A DNA stretch of 64,000 nt from contig CAUYUJ010022542.1 of the NCBI GenBank assembly GCA_963575745.1, positions 1 to 64,000 of the forward strand, in the 5' to 3' direction. The notes beneath the pieces were generated by a model. It made no database searches. It worked only from the letters and a program-made list of their open reading frames with translations, and was not told where the DNA came from. The stretch is from Prorocentrum cordatum (lineage: Eukaryota > Sar > Dinophyceae > Prorocentrales > Prorocentraceae). The position numbers and the translations under genes were made by a program. This document shows positions 10,340-20,939 of the stretch, piece by piece (within the stretch, counting starts at the first letter, position 1; each line of letters begins with the position of its first letter).

Positions 10340-11584
10340 GCGCGGCGGCCTTGCCCGCGGCCGCAGGTGCGGCTGGCCGCTTCGCTTGGATGACTTCTAC
10401 GGGGCGGTGTACTTCCGACCTGTGGTCGAGGCCTCTCCGCAGTGCGTGTCGGAGATTGGGCTACGCAGCGCCCATTGGAGGACGCGTGCGGGCGGCGGAC
10501 GTAGCCGAGGTTTCCATCGCCCTGAACGACGCGCTCGACGGCGCCGCCCGCCCTGTTCCTGCACCTGCTGGACCAGAGCGTGCTGCTGAAGGCTATCGTT
10601 TCCATGGACCCGAGCGTTCTGCTGCAGGCTATCGGGTTCTTGTACCTGCTGGACCCGAACGTGCTCCTGAAGGTGATCGGGCTGATGGACCTGAGCGCGC
10701 CGCTGAGGGCCATCGTGTTCATGTTCTGGCCTGAGGCGCCTTTCGAGAACATGATATTGTTGCAGGTGCTACTCGAGACGATCGTGGCGAGCTGGGGCCC
10801 GAGAGGGGTTCTTCCGACGACGACGCCCCGTCTTCCCTGAGCACCGTCGGCATCGCCGACTTCGCGCACGACCGGAGGTATAGCCGCGGCGGCGCCGGTG
10901 GCGCTCGCGCTCGTGGAGACGGCGCTCACGCTCGTGGGTATGATCGTCATGCCGACGGCGATCGTGATTACGTTGCTGAAGGCTATCGCGTTTCTGCTGC
11001 AGGCTATCGCGATGCCGACCGACGGCGATCGTGTTTCTGCCGCGGAAGGCGATCGTGGCCATGCTGCTGAAGGCGCCGTTCGAGACGATCGCGGCGAGCT
11101 GCCGCCCGAGATGGAAATCTCCGACGACGACGCCCCGCCGTCGCTGAGCACCGTCGCCCGGGTTCCTGCAGAGGTTCGGCCTGGACCCGACTGCGACGCC
11201 GAAGCCATTCATGCTGTGCCCGATCATTGCGCGCCCGTTCGTGCGGCACCCGGCCATGCTGCGGCGGATTCCCTTCTTGAGGCTCGGTTTCGCCCCTGCG
11301 CTCGGCGGGGTGGTGCCCGCCCAGGCCAATTCGTTCGACTTCGCCTACGCCTTGATCGCGCTAAGTTTGCGTTTCGCGTGCGTCGCAGATTTTTCGAGGC
11401 GGCCCGTCGGCGCGATTGCCGCAACTTCCCAGTCGCGGCGCACGTCTTCGACGCTGTCATCTCGGAGAGCACCGATGAGACGCGCGAGTGCACTTTAGAG
11501 GGGATCTTGGAATGCTGCTCGTGCGAGTCCGAGTTCGATGCCTTGCATCACACAGTAATGGCTCCCTCGCGGACGTGGATGTGA
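10340..11584 (+). pseudogene. Possible decayed coding region with hydrophobic 13-residue repeats
   Basis: From about 10560 a frame reads four tandem 13-14-residue units of the type DPSVLLQAIGFLYL and LDPNVLLKVIGLM; similar LLKAIAFLLQAIA units return at about 10960-11010 in another frame. 10775-10850 and 11075-11150 are diverged duplicates (GAGACGATCG...GACGACGACGCCCCG). A frame ending at 11584 has more ordinary composition at its end (FDAVISESTDETRECTLEG). The nucleotide repeat of 39-42 bp may itself be a minisatellite, in which case the apparent protein is incidental. No family is recognised and frames change at least twice, so at best this is a remnant. Confidence 0.3.
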
Positions 11585-11639
11585 CCCTCGTGAGTGGTGT
11601 TGTGACCAGCTAGGTTCCTCCTCTTAGATCGCCGTCCGC

Positions 11640-13200
11640 TGGGGCCGTGCTAAGCTTCCTGGTGCTCTCGACCCCGACTGGCTGCTTGTATCTCAACGCG
11701 GTTCTTTTCGCACGGGTCGTCGGTGTTGTCTGTTTTCTAGCACTGCCACGTTTTCGGCCACGAGGACGAGGTGGAGGTGAAGGCGGAGGCGAGGTAGCGG
11801 AGGAGGAGGAGGGGGAGGAGGAGGAGGAGGAGGAGGAGGAGTGTTACGACACGAGCTGCGCTGTCCGCCGTGAAGCTCGGCTGCCACGCATTCGGCCGTT
11901 TCTAGCCACTCCGCGGCGACATGTAGGAGAAAGAGGAGGTGAGGTGGAGGAGGAGAAGGCTCTGTTTCAACACTTCGCGACGTGCTTGTGCGAGCGCACC
12001 GTCGTGTTTGCGCGCTTCTGCCCCCCTCGCCGCCCGACGCAGCGGGCGAGCGCTCCCGGCTGCCAGGACCTCGGCCGTTTCTAGCCACTGCGCAGCAATA
12101 TGGGGGAGAAGGTGGGGCAGCCGTGGAGGAGGAGCTTGACATGACCGCCTGGCTGTTACCGTGGCCGACCTTGTGGATTAGGCCAGCTTCTCATAGTCAC
12201 CGTAGGCGTCTCTCGGGCTGCGCTTCCTGGCGCTCTCGACCCCGCTCTCGTGCTTGCGTCTCTATTGGGCGTTTTTTTTTTCGCGACGGGTCGCGCAGGC
12301 CATCGTTATCCGGCCAGCTCCGAACACCTCTTGCCCGTTGAAGCGGGCGAAGACGTCGAAGGCTGTCTTAACCATTCGCGACGTTTTAGTGCGAGTTTCC
12401 TGCCGTGGTGCTGCCAGTTTCGGGCGGCCGTGTTCCTGGCTGCCACGGTCCTGACGGATTCCAGCAGCTGTTCGGCGACATGAATGGGAGGTGGTTGGGG
12501 AGCGACGGCGGGTGTGTAGGGCGGGGTCTGGACTGCATCTGTATTCGGCCAGCTCTCAGCCACCTCTTGCTCGATGGGTGGGCGAGTACGTGGAAGGCTG
12601 TTATCCGACGCAGTGGGCGAACACAACGCTAATAAGTGCTTGACGGCGATCGTGGCTGATATTGCTGGGGGGGCCCAAGCCTCTCATAGTCGACATTGGC
12701 GTCTCTTTCCCGCGCGGTGCTCGGGCCCCCACGCCGACCTCCTCTTCGAGCGTAGGAGAGGTCGCCTGTGGCATGGGCTGGGTGCCGCTAGCTCATAGCA
12801 GCTTCGCGCCCGCGGCTGGTTTTCCGACGGTGCATCTACGATGATGGAGGTGGAGTTGGAGGAGGGTTCGGTGGACTTTGAGGGGGTTTCGGAGGAGATG
12901 CACGTCGTCTTGGGCCAGCGGCCGCTTAGGTTCGGCCAGCTTCTGGAGGAACGGTGGGCGGTGGAGGTGCAGGCATATGGATGGGGGGATTCGAGCTGGT
13001 TCGGCAGCGTGCCAATCGAGCTGAATGTAGCTGGCCTGCGACGCTTGGCGACTTTCTGGCGGGCGCTCGTGCTAGCCCCCGCTGGCCGCTTGCCTGTTTC
13101 GCCCGCGTTCGACCGAGCTCGAGGCGTCTGGTCTTGCCCGCCTGCCGTCGGCAGGCCCTCTGACGCAACAGGTGCGATCGCCTAGCGGCCTGCGCAGAGA
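11640..13200. other. GC-rich degenerate repeats, no supported gene
   Basis: Loosely repeated blocks such as GGCCGTTTCTAGCCACT (about 11903 and 12076) and CTTCCTGGCGCTCTCGACCCC (about 11655 and 12222), spaced about 170-570 bp apart and mixed with (GAG)n tracts at 11800-11840. A frame at 12841-13185 with an acidic start (MMEVELEEGSVDFEGV) is ATG-initiated but has no recognisable domain. Confidence 0.5.
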
Positions 13201-13270
13201 AAGAGAGCAGGGGGAGGGGGAAAGGGAAGGGGAGGAGGAGGAGGGGGTGAGGAGGGGGCCGTGGGGCTCT
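13200..13270. repeat. Purine (AGG/GGGA)n tract
   Basis: Purine-only run before the large GAT block. Confidence 0.9.
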
Positions 13271-13334
13271 CCTGCTTTCCCGTAAGGTAGATGTCAAAGC
13301 CGCCCAATGTGTCGCATCGGACGTTTCAGGGCGG

Positions 13335-14570
13335 ATGAAGATTGTGATGATGTTGACGATGATGACGATGATCATGATGATCATGCTGATAAAAGAAAGG
13401 GGAACTTGGAGGAGGAGGGGAAGCAGGATGACCAGGTTGACGATGATGGTGGTGATGACGACGGTGATGACGACGAAACGACGACGACCATGACGACGAT
13501 GACGATGACGATGGCGATGATGATGATGATCATGGCGATGATGATGATGGTGGTGGTGTTGGTGATGATGATGAGGATGTTGATGATGATGACGGTGATG
13601 CTGGTGGTGGTGGTGGCGGTAAGGAGGATTATGTGATGATGAGGATGATGGTGATGATGCTGATGATGATGATGGTGTTGGTGGTTGTGGTGGTGACAGT
13701 GGGGGTGATGAGCATGGTGATGATGATGCAAAGTATGATGCGTATGATGGTGCTGGTGTTGATTGTGAGGATGGTGATGATAATGAGTGTGGTGGACATG
13801 ATGATGGATGATTATGATGGTGGTGGTTGTGGTTGTGACGACGGTGATGGTGATGGTGGCTAGCACGATGATGGTGGCGGTGGTGGTGGCGGTGATGATG
13901 GTGATGCTGATGGTGTTGATGATGATGGTGGTGGTGATTGTGCTGGAGATGATGTTGCTGATGTTGATGATGGTTATGTTGATGTTGCTGGTGCTGTTCA
14001 TGGTGGTGGTGGTGGTGGTGATGAGTGCGAGGACGACGACGAGGATGAGGGTGACGATGCGGATGCTGACGATGATGGTTATTATGATGATGTTGATACT
14101 AGTGGTGGTTGTGGTGATCATGATGATGATGGCGCTGGTGATGGTGCTGATGATGGTGATGGTGGTGGTTGTGATGTTGGTGGTGATGGAGGTGATGGTG
14201 ATGATGATGGTGGTGATGATTGTGGCGATGGTGGAAGTGATGAGGACGGTGAGGGCGATGATGATGAAGATGATGCTGATCAGGACCATGATGAGGATGA
14301 TGGTGACGATGTTGATGACGACGACGATGGTGATGGTGATGCCGATGATGGTGATGCATATGATTGAGTTGATGATGGTGGTGATCGTGATGGTGGCGAT
14401 GGTGACGGTGATGGTGATTATGATGGTGATGTTGATCGTGTTAATGATGTTGATGATGTTGGCGACGCTGGTGCTGATGATGTTGATGTTGTTGTTCATG
14501 ATGCTGATAATGATGGTGGTGGTGGTGACGGTGATTGTGATAGTGATGGTGGCAGTGGTGGTCGTAATGA
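13335..14570. repeat. 1.2-kb GAT/GGT/GAC triplet tract
   Basis: Over 1.2 kb of imperfect triplets, GAT and GGT dominating. It generates a 370-residue Ile/Thr frame on the minus strand and a 290-residue Met/Val frame on the plus strand; both are artefacts of triplet periodicity. Confidence 0.97.
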
Positions 14571-14765
14571 GGATGAGGAGATGGAGGGGGAGGGTGAGGA
14601 GGAGGAAGAAGACGAGGAGGAGGAGGACGAGTTGCAGGAGGGGGAGGGGGAGGCGGAGGACGGGGAGGAGGAGGGATTAGGATGAGGAGGGGGACGAGGA
14701 GGAAAGACGAAGGGATGCGGAGGAGGAGGAGGAGGAGGAGGAGGAAGAACACGAGGAGTGGACAA
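14571..14765. repeat. (GAG/GGA)n purine tract
   Basis: Purine-rich triplets following the GAT block. A dispersed module related to 8690-8790 follows at 14790-14885. Confidence 0.93.
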
Positions 14766-14879
14766 CTAATGAACAGAAGGAGGAAACCGTCACATGTGAC
14801 ATCTTTCGCCTTCATCTCCCGAGGAACCCACACAACCCTCACGTGGGCCGTCTTGGTGCTGTCATGTGCTCCTGTGGGG

Positions 14880-15460
14880 CACTCTTGGGGTGCGCTGGGC
14901 TTCTTGGGCCGCCTCATAGCCCTCTGCAGCCGTCCTGGGGCCGTCTTGGGGCTCTCGTGGCCGTCTGGGCTTGTCGGGGCCATCCTGACGCCGTCCAGGG
15001 CCGTCCATAAGAGTGATCAGAGGCCGTCTTGAGGCCACATTCGGCAGTCTTGGAGCCGTATTGGTCCACTTGGGAGGCATATTGAATTTCTATCTCGGCG
15101 ACCTTGGCGGCGTTCCAGAGACCCTCTTGGGCCAGCTTGTGGTTCTCTTGGGGTCCGTCCAGGGCGCCTCTGGGAGGCCTGTTGGGCAATTGTTGGGTTC
15201 CGTTGGGCCGTCTTGCGGCCACCTTTGATGCTTCCTGTGCCGTCTTGAACTGCCAGAAGAGCCAGAGGCGACAATCTTTCAAACACTTAAGACGGATCTG
15301 TGCTGTTGGTTTGTTCAGGCCCTCCAAAGTGTCTTCTTGGAGCCTTCTTGGGCGGTCTTCGAGGCCTCTTGGGCCGTCTTGAGGCCATCTTCGGTCGTCT
15401 TGAAACTAACTTGGGCCGTCTTGGAGCCATTCTCGGTCGTCTTGAGGCATTTTGGCCTCG
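14880..15460. repeat. GGCCGTCTTGG degenerate short-repeat array
   Basis: Dense irregular repetition (12-21 bp spacing) of CTTGGGGCCGTCTTGG and variants. The same motif on the opposite strand (CCAAGACGGCCC) recurs at eight or more places to 62.6 kb. Confidence 0.85.
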
Positions 15461-15632
15461 GGAGCGTGACTGCGCTGTGTTTTACCAGAGGGGGTGTTGC
15501 GAAAGGGGATGTGGCCTCGAGATAAGGCATCTGCGCATTTTGCGACGGATTGTGGCCGCGGTGCAAGGGGGGGTTTGCGCGCGGGGCAGTGTGACAAATA
15601 GGGAGTGGGCATACTTTAAACGAGGTTGAAGG
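15461..15632. other. Unassigned flank of the copia element
   Basis: No gene recognised. Confidence 0.5.
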
Positions 15633-15880
15633 TGAATCTGTATAGCGAACGCTATGTCCGACGCTTTCTTGGCTCAAGACTGCGCAGTCCGATATGTTAA
15701 GTGCACTGCCCTGTGTACTTTTGCTTGCGGTTCACAGCAACGGACAAAGACCGCGTCCTCATATGATCCATCTCCCTTTACCATGGTGTCTCTGTTGCCT
15801 GTCGTCTTGCCTGCCATCAAGGGATGCGTTGTCGGATACCTCGAGACGTCGCCGGCGTTATCCTAGGATCGGCGTCGCCC
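15633..15880 (+). repeat. Probable 5' LTR
   Basis: Matches 30852-31097 in the same orientation, with shared blocks TGTATWGCGAAC, CAGCAACGGACAAAG, GATCCATCTCCC and CGTCGCCGRCGTTA. It lies about 200 bp upstream of Gag. The exact ends are not resolved: TGAATC or TGTATA could be the TG start, and no clear CA end is seen. Confidence 0.78.
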
Positions 15881-16034
15881 CCAACATGTTTATAGTATAT
15901 GCGCGTTGCCCCCCAGGGGTGACGTGCGTTTCCTGGTCACACCGCTCGGGAAACGATCTATTCCAATATTGAATTATTACATGTTCGGAACGGACGCGCG
16001 CCTCCAAGGATAACGACTAGTACTAGTGTGTATA

Positions 16035-16075
<41 letters not shown>
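15881..16075. other. Leader region with (TA)n microsatellite
   Basis: Between the LTR and Gag. 16028-16070 is (TA)n with two TG interruptions. No primer-binding site was recognised. Confidence 0.7.
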
Positions 16076-16076
<1 letters not shown>

Positions 16077-17800
16077 CGTCCCATAAGAGTAGGGTTGCCA
16101 GCTTATTACATCGTGGTAAAACCCTCGACCCTTACTTTTATCATGATAGCGGAGCTGGCTACATCTTCATGAAGCTGGCTCTTGCATCGGGTGCTCTGCG
16201 CATAACAGTTTACCACGGCACAGTGGATTACCCGACTGCGCCGGCTATCAGCCACTACGCTCCCAACGCCTTCGAACCAACTGGTATATTACAGTCCTAT
16301 ACCTCCATCGCCCCACCGCGTGGTCACACGCCACGCACGACCCAAATGCAAATATACATCCGCAAGTTGACGGCCACGTCAGACCAAATACCCTGTCGTA
16401 ACGTTACGGGCGCTGCAATATCCAATGGTGAGCAAGCTTACCTTACATCATCAGCTACGATATGACTACGCACGACTTTAAGGTCGCTATCTTTGGATCT
16501 ATCGGGATGTGCCTAGGCCTTGCCGCGACATACGTGCAAGGAGGAGGAATGGGTGAAACACGCACTCGGGATCAAGTCTGGGGCCCCGCGATTTTGTTCG
16601 CGAAGTACACGCATGGCTTAAAGTCGCGAGCGGAAATATGACTCCAGCCCCAACGGACAGCTTGCCAACTAGGATTCTAGCCATGAGGGCGCCGTCCACC
16701 ATCGTCACTTACGGTGACACACTGCAGGGGAAACGCACCGATGGAGTCACATACGCCATGTACCTATTAAGCACCAGTTCGCATCATGGGGCAGCCCTCA
16801 TCGACTTCAGAGTCGAAAACAAGGCGAACGCATTGATTCAGTACTGTCCCAATTCGAGATGGCCAGAGTAGAAGCAAACTTAGCAGGCTTCAATATATTC
16901 AACTTCCAGGTCCTTGCCCTGGTTTTATTTCGCGCTTTGATGGTTGGCATTTCCCAGGGAACCCAGCTACTGCAACCGCTGAAGCGCCGGATGCCCCGTG
17001 CCCAACAGCAGCGCGACCAACTCCTGGAGCGAATGCACAGCCATGGACACTTGGCTGAGCGTTCCCCAGGGATCATCGGGGGCATCTTCAGCTGCCGCAG
17101 CGATGCAACCTACCACGTCAAAATTAGCGACACGCCGGCAGCCGCGCCGAACTGCCTCTGGAACGACGGAAAGCACATTGAGTCCACGGCGCTCTTAAGC
17201 CAATACGCCCACAACAACAGCGAACCGGCGCCTGGCTCGAACATGGGCTGGCCATCAGCGGCCAGCTACACACCGCCTGAAATTTCTACCCTCCGGGGCT
17301 CACCCAGCCAACAAGACGACGACGCGTTCGATTCTGGTGCGGATGCCAATGCGGCCTCCTCTACCGGCGCCAAGAAGCTCGACTGGTTGGACCTGCCCGT
17401 CAGTGATGACGCAGCTAATCACTGGTTTCACCGAGGACATCATCACGCCAAAATGAGGTGGAGGCGACATCTGACAACAATGAGGACATTCAGGCGGTAT
17501 GTACGTCGCGTCTTCTTCCGCAAAGGAAAGGGTCGCGGCGGGGGTGGTGGTATACATGCCCGCATATTGCATAGCAAAGGCGCAGCCACGTTCCTGGCTC
17601 GATTGGCCGACTACGGTTTTGAAGACCTATTCCTAGGAGGCAAAGGAAAAGCGAATGTCGCAGGCGCGCAACATGCACGGGCAAGGGGCACAGGCTTTAT
17701 CCAACGGGCAAGGATGGAACAATGATGACATGCAACGCCGGCGGAAGCGACAAACTTTCCCAAGGGCAATGTTCCACGGGAGGTGAAGGAGGGGGCGGAT
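16076..17800 (+). pseudogene. Copia Gag with zinc-knuckle remnant (frameshifted)
   Basis: Gag coats the retrotransposon RNA and forms the particle. The order of blocks follows dinoflagellate copia Gag as I recall it: DPYFYHDSGAGYIFMKLALA (about 16119-16178), then after a frameshift MTTHDFKVAIFGSIGMCLGL (from 16464), then in another frame REVHAWLKVASGNMTPAP and TDGVTYAMYLL (about 16600-16770), then another frame with NIFNFQVLALVLFRALMVG and TQLLQPLKRRMP (from 16859), HGHLAERSPG, a long acidic/Ser linker, the basic RTFRRYVRRVFFRKGKGRGG (about 17485-17545) and FEDLFLGGKGKAN. A final frameshift leads to MMTCNAGGS...C, a degraded CCHC zinc knuckle in which at least one Cys and the His are lost. 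At least four frameshifts, so it is not functional. Confidence 0.82.
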
Positions 17801-20200
17801 CCGTTCTTCTTGCTTCAGTGCAAACCGAAACATATATTATTTAGTATGTTGATCTCCCTGAGAATGGACCATCCCTTTATACTCTCAAACCAGTTCTGCT
17901 TGGTTTGCGATGGCCCACTTCGCCGGCGCTGCCACGTCGGCAAAGCGATCTGTCGAGTGCCTCCACGACGGGATCTACTAGCTCTGCGACGCCCCCATCG
18001 AGGACTGGGTCGGCACGCGCGGGCACGGACGCACGCAGGAAGGCCCCGACGACGACGACGACGAAGACGACTGCATGTCCGACGCGGAGACAACGCCCGC
18101 CACCGACGTTGCAACAATGGAACAGCTCGGACGCGAGCAGACGCTCCGCCCGCTCCCCGCCCCCAGCCCCGACTGCATTCGGACTCGCGGAGGTTCCACT
18201 GGCTGCAGCGGGGCGGGGGCAGACCCGCGCCGACGGATTTGCGATGTGCGGCAAGCTTAGGAAAGCCACAATCGGCATGGGTGGCCCCTGCAAGGGCGAC
18301 GAATGGAGCAGTCGCTGCGGCCGCAGTTAAGCGGCCCATCAAGCGGCAGGCATGCCAGGTAAAGCTGGAAATTGCAGCCCGGGCACGGGCGGCCCTGGCC
18401 GCGGCCGCAGTCGCTCTCGCGGCGCCGGCCCTTCTAAAGCAAAGGCTATGCTGCGTCCGCCGAGCCCGCGCGCGGCGCGAGCTCCAGCGACGCAGGCCGG
18501 GGGAAGGGGCGCGTCTCCTCAGATGAGGGGCGCGCCCCTTTCTCGCGCGATGACCGGGGCCCGCGCGCGGAGATCGACGAATGTGGCGCGAGCCATTTCC
18601 TCGGGCAGGGCTACAGAGAGGCAGATGTTCGACATTGGTGGTCCTTACAGCATTGCGTCATCCGCGACGACAGGGGCCGCGCCCTCAAAACGTCAGGACG
18701 TCGCCGCAGGGGCAGTGGCGAAATGCAGGCATGCAAGCGAGATCAGATCAAGAAACGCAAGGAACGCCGCATGCGCTTTTGCCCGGCTCACAGTCAGCAT
18801 CGCGGCGGCGCCCGATTGACCGCCCATCTCGCGGCCCTCGTCGCGGCGAGACGCTTTGGACCCCCGATCGCGGCGATGGCAGATGCGGAAGGGCGGCCGC
18901 GCCCATTGGATATTATATCCCATTGACCGACGCGGAAGCTCAATATTTCGGAGAAGCATGAAGATGTGGACGACGCTCGCATCTTCAAGGTCTACAGCGC
19001 GGACGGGCGGCGCCGACGTCCAGGGGGCTTCCCCGCCGACGACAGCGACGACGATGTTGCCGGCATTTCTCACCTTCGCGAGCTGCGCGCGACAGGTCAG
19101 ATCAGCGGTAGTTCCAGGGCCGAGCCCCTGCGCCCCCTCCAGCATCGACCGGGGCGGCAGATGAGAAGATGGACGGGGGGGGGGGGAGGGGCGGGGCGAG
19201 TGGCCCCTTGCGCCGACTTCGCCTGCCGAGCCGCCAGGCGGACGCGCCCGGGGCGAAAGCGCGCCCCGCGAGTTGACGGGCGGGCGCGCCCGGGGTGCCC
19301 AGGAAAACGCCGCGCCCAAGATGAAAGCGCGCCCGGGCCGAGAAGTGGGCCTGAGAGAACCCGACTATCGGGGGAGCGAAGGGTGCGAGAACAAGGGCAG
19401 GCATGGCCCTACTGAGCGCGAAAGCAACGTTAGAAAAGAAAGCTGAAAATAGCTTCAAAGGCAGCTCGACACCTATGCCTGACCAGCCGGCGACACGAAG
19501 GTCCGCTGAGTCGCAGGCGGGCCCGGCTTTTCGAGGTGGTTACCTGGGCGCCGAAACCGCCTGCTGCAGGCCCCGCGGGATTCGAGCTCGGCCGCGGGCA
19601 GGAACAAGTCAGACCCCGACGCCCCTTCTGATGCCCCAGCAACCGGAAAACTGCAGGCGAAAAAGGACCTGCCTCCAAGGGCCCGCGAAGAACAGAGCCG
19701 GGGCGCTGGCGGCCGCTGGCGCATTGCCGCATCCATTGCCAGTCGGCAAACAGCCACAGCCTAGGCAAGAAGGCCTCCAAGAGGGTCTTTCCGGCCCGAA
19801 GGAAAGAAAAAGGCGGCCGAGCTAGTCGGCGCCGCGCGGGCAAAGTTCCGGGGTGGACCTCCTACAGAGGCAGCTGTCGGGTCGTCGGCCGCGGCCCCGC
19901 CATCTGCCCAGCCACCGCCGACCGCGCCGCTTGTGCCGAGGTCCAAGGCTACGCCCTCTAAGCAGGGCGGCGCCGACGTCCCAGCTGGGGCGGGCGCGCC
20001 CATGGAATCCCCATGCCAAGGAGGGGCGGACACGCCCAACACAGATAATGACCTTGGCCCATTTGCCACGCCGACGCAGCCTGCCCGAAACATAGCAAGA
20101 CATGTTGCATAGAAAGCTTCGCAACGCGCAGCCCCCTGAGTCTCCAGGGCCTGAAAGACAAGGCTAGAAACCAGAACGCGAAGGATAAACTGATGCATTG
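17801..20200 (+). pseudogene. GC-rich N-terminal region of the captured Tpt1-like gene (uncertain)
   Basis: Base composition jumps to much higher GC than the flanking copia sequence, indicating different origin. Coding-like pieces on the plus strand include SVECLHDGIY and an acidic run DDDDDEDDCMSDAE (about 17950-18090), an Ala-rich stretch (about 18365-18430), ISEKHEDVDDARIFKVYSAD (about 18945-19005) followed by an Asp-rich block DDSDDDVAG, and a Pro/Ala/Ser linker with TAPLVPRSKATPSKQGG (about 19920-19975). Just before the enzyme domain a CDVC motif followed by HLQTWG (about 20200-20245, with a stop between) may be a damaged C2H2/U1-type zinc finger. Stops and frame changes are frequent. 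I infer this is the N-terminal part of the same gene as the next entry because strand and composition agree, but no known domain proves it. Confidence 0.35.
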
Positions 20201-20930
20201 CGATGTCTGCGTGGTGGTCTGACACTTGCAGACGTGGGGCATGTCTTAGTCATGCCTATAATGAGCGTTTCCTGAAGGCGTGCTGGTCCTGGGGTCCTCA
20301 CGATGGATGGGTAGCTGTGGTGGATGTGCCGGCCCGCGTTCAGGGTGGTCATCACTGCGTCGCAGTCGCAGAGTGGATGCGCGGCCAACCGCCCGAATAT
20401 GTAACATGGTTATTTCTGCGCATCGCCAACGTGACGGACTATTCGGGCGCTAGGAAAGCATGCCTCCAGCTAAGGCGCACGCGCGATGACGAGGATGTCC
20501 CAACACTGTGGATCAGAGCCACAGGTGGACATTCGTTCTCTGGCATATTATGCCCAGAATCATTGCACGAAGCGATGACAGCTGTGGGTGGCGGAACTTC
20601 TGGCCCACCCGATGTTGCCCCCCCCCCCCCCCCCAGTTCTTCATGCGCGAAACTACGTGGATGCATCTGCCCTGCGTCCTTGACTGAATTATCCTGTCGT
20701 GCAGGGCACAATGCGCGAGGATGGACCGGTCGGCAGTTTGCGCGCGGATGCCCATGCCTGCCAGGAGACCCCAGGATCGTATCAGGCCCGTCTTCGACCT
20801 ATACATATTCATATCTACCCCGCGTCTATTGCAAGATGGAGCAAAGGTGTGGCGCTCTGCCACTAACACTGTCATAACGGACGGTTTCAACGGCATCATT
20901 CCAATCAAGTGCTTGATGCGCTGATGCCGG
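20201..20930 (+). pseudogene. Tpt1/KptA-like RNA 2'-phosphotransferase domain (frameshifted)
   Basis: Tpt1/KptA enzymes remove the 2'-phosphate left at RNA ligation junctions, transferring it to NAD+. The plus strand shows the N-terminal lobe with HDGWVAVVDVPAR (about 20300-20338) and the hallmark WIRATGGHS (about 20514-20540), corresponding to the family's RAxQGHS motif with Gln replaced by Gly. After a frameshift comes the C-terminal lobe: RPVFDLYIFISTPRLLQDG (about 20780-20836), KVWRSATNTVIT and FNGIIPIKC ending near 20924, which fits the RNA/NAD-binding lobe where a bulged strand precedes the IPxxYF end. The stretch between (20590-20770), which should hold the HGT motif, is scrambled and contains a run of 14 or more C. 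The gene is therefore dead as read. It lies between Gag and the inverted pol block of the copia element, in Gag orientation. Confidence 0.72.
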
Positions 20931-20939
20931 AAGATGAGT

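Noticed and set aside
13381-14680. Long Ile/Thr (372 aa) and Met/Val (290 aa) open frames, and His-rich frames
   Set aside because: Direct consequence of GAT/GGT triplet repetition on both strands; no start context, domain or composition change.
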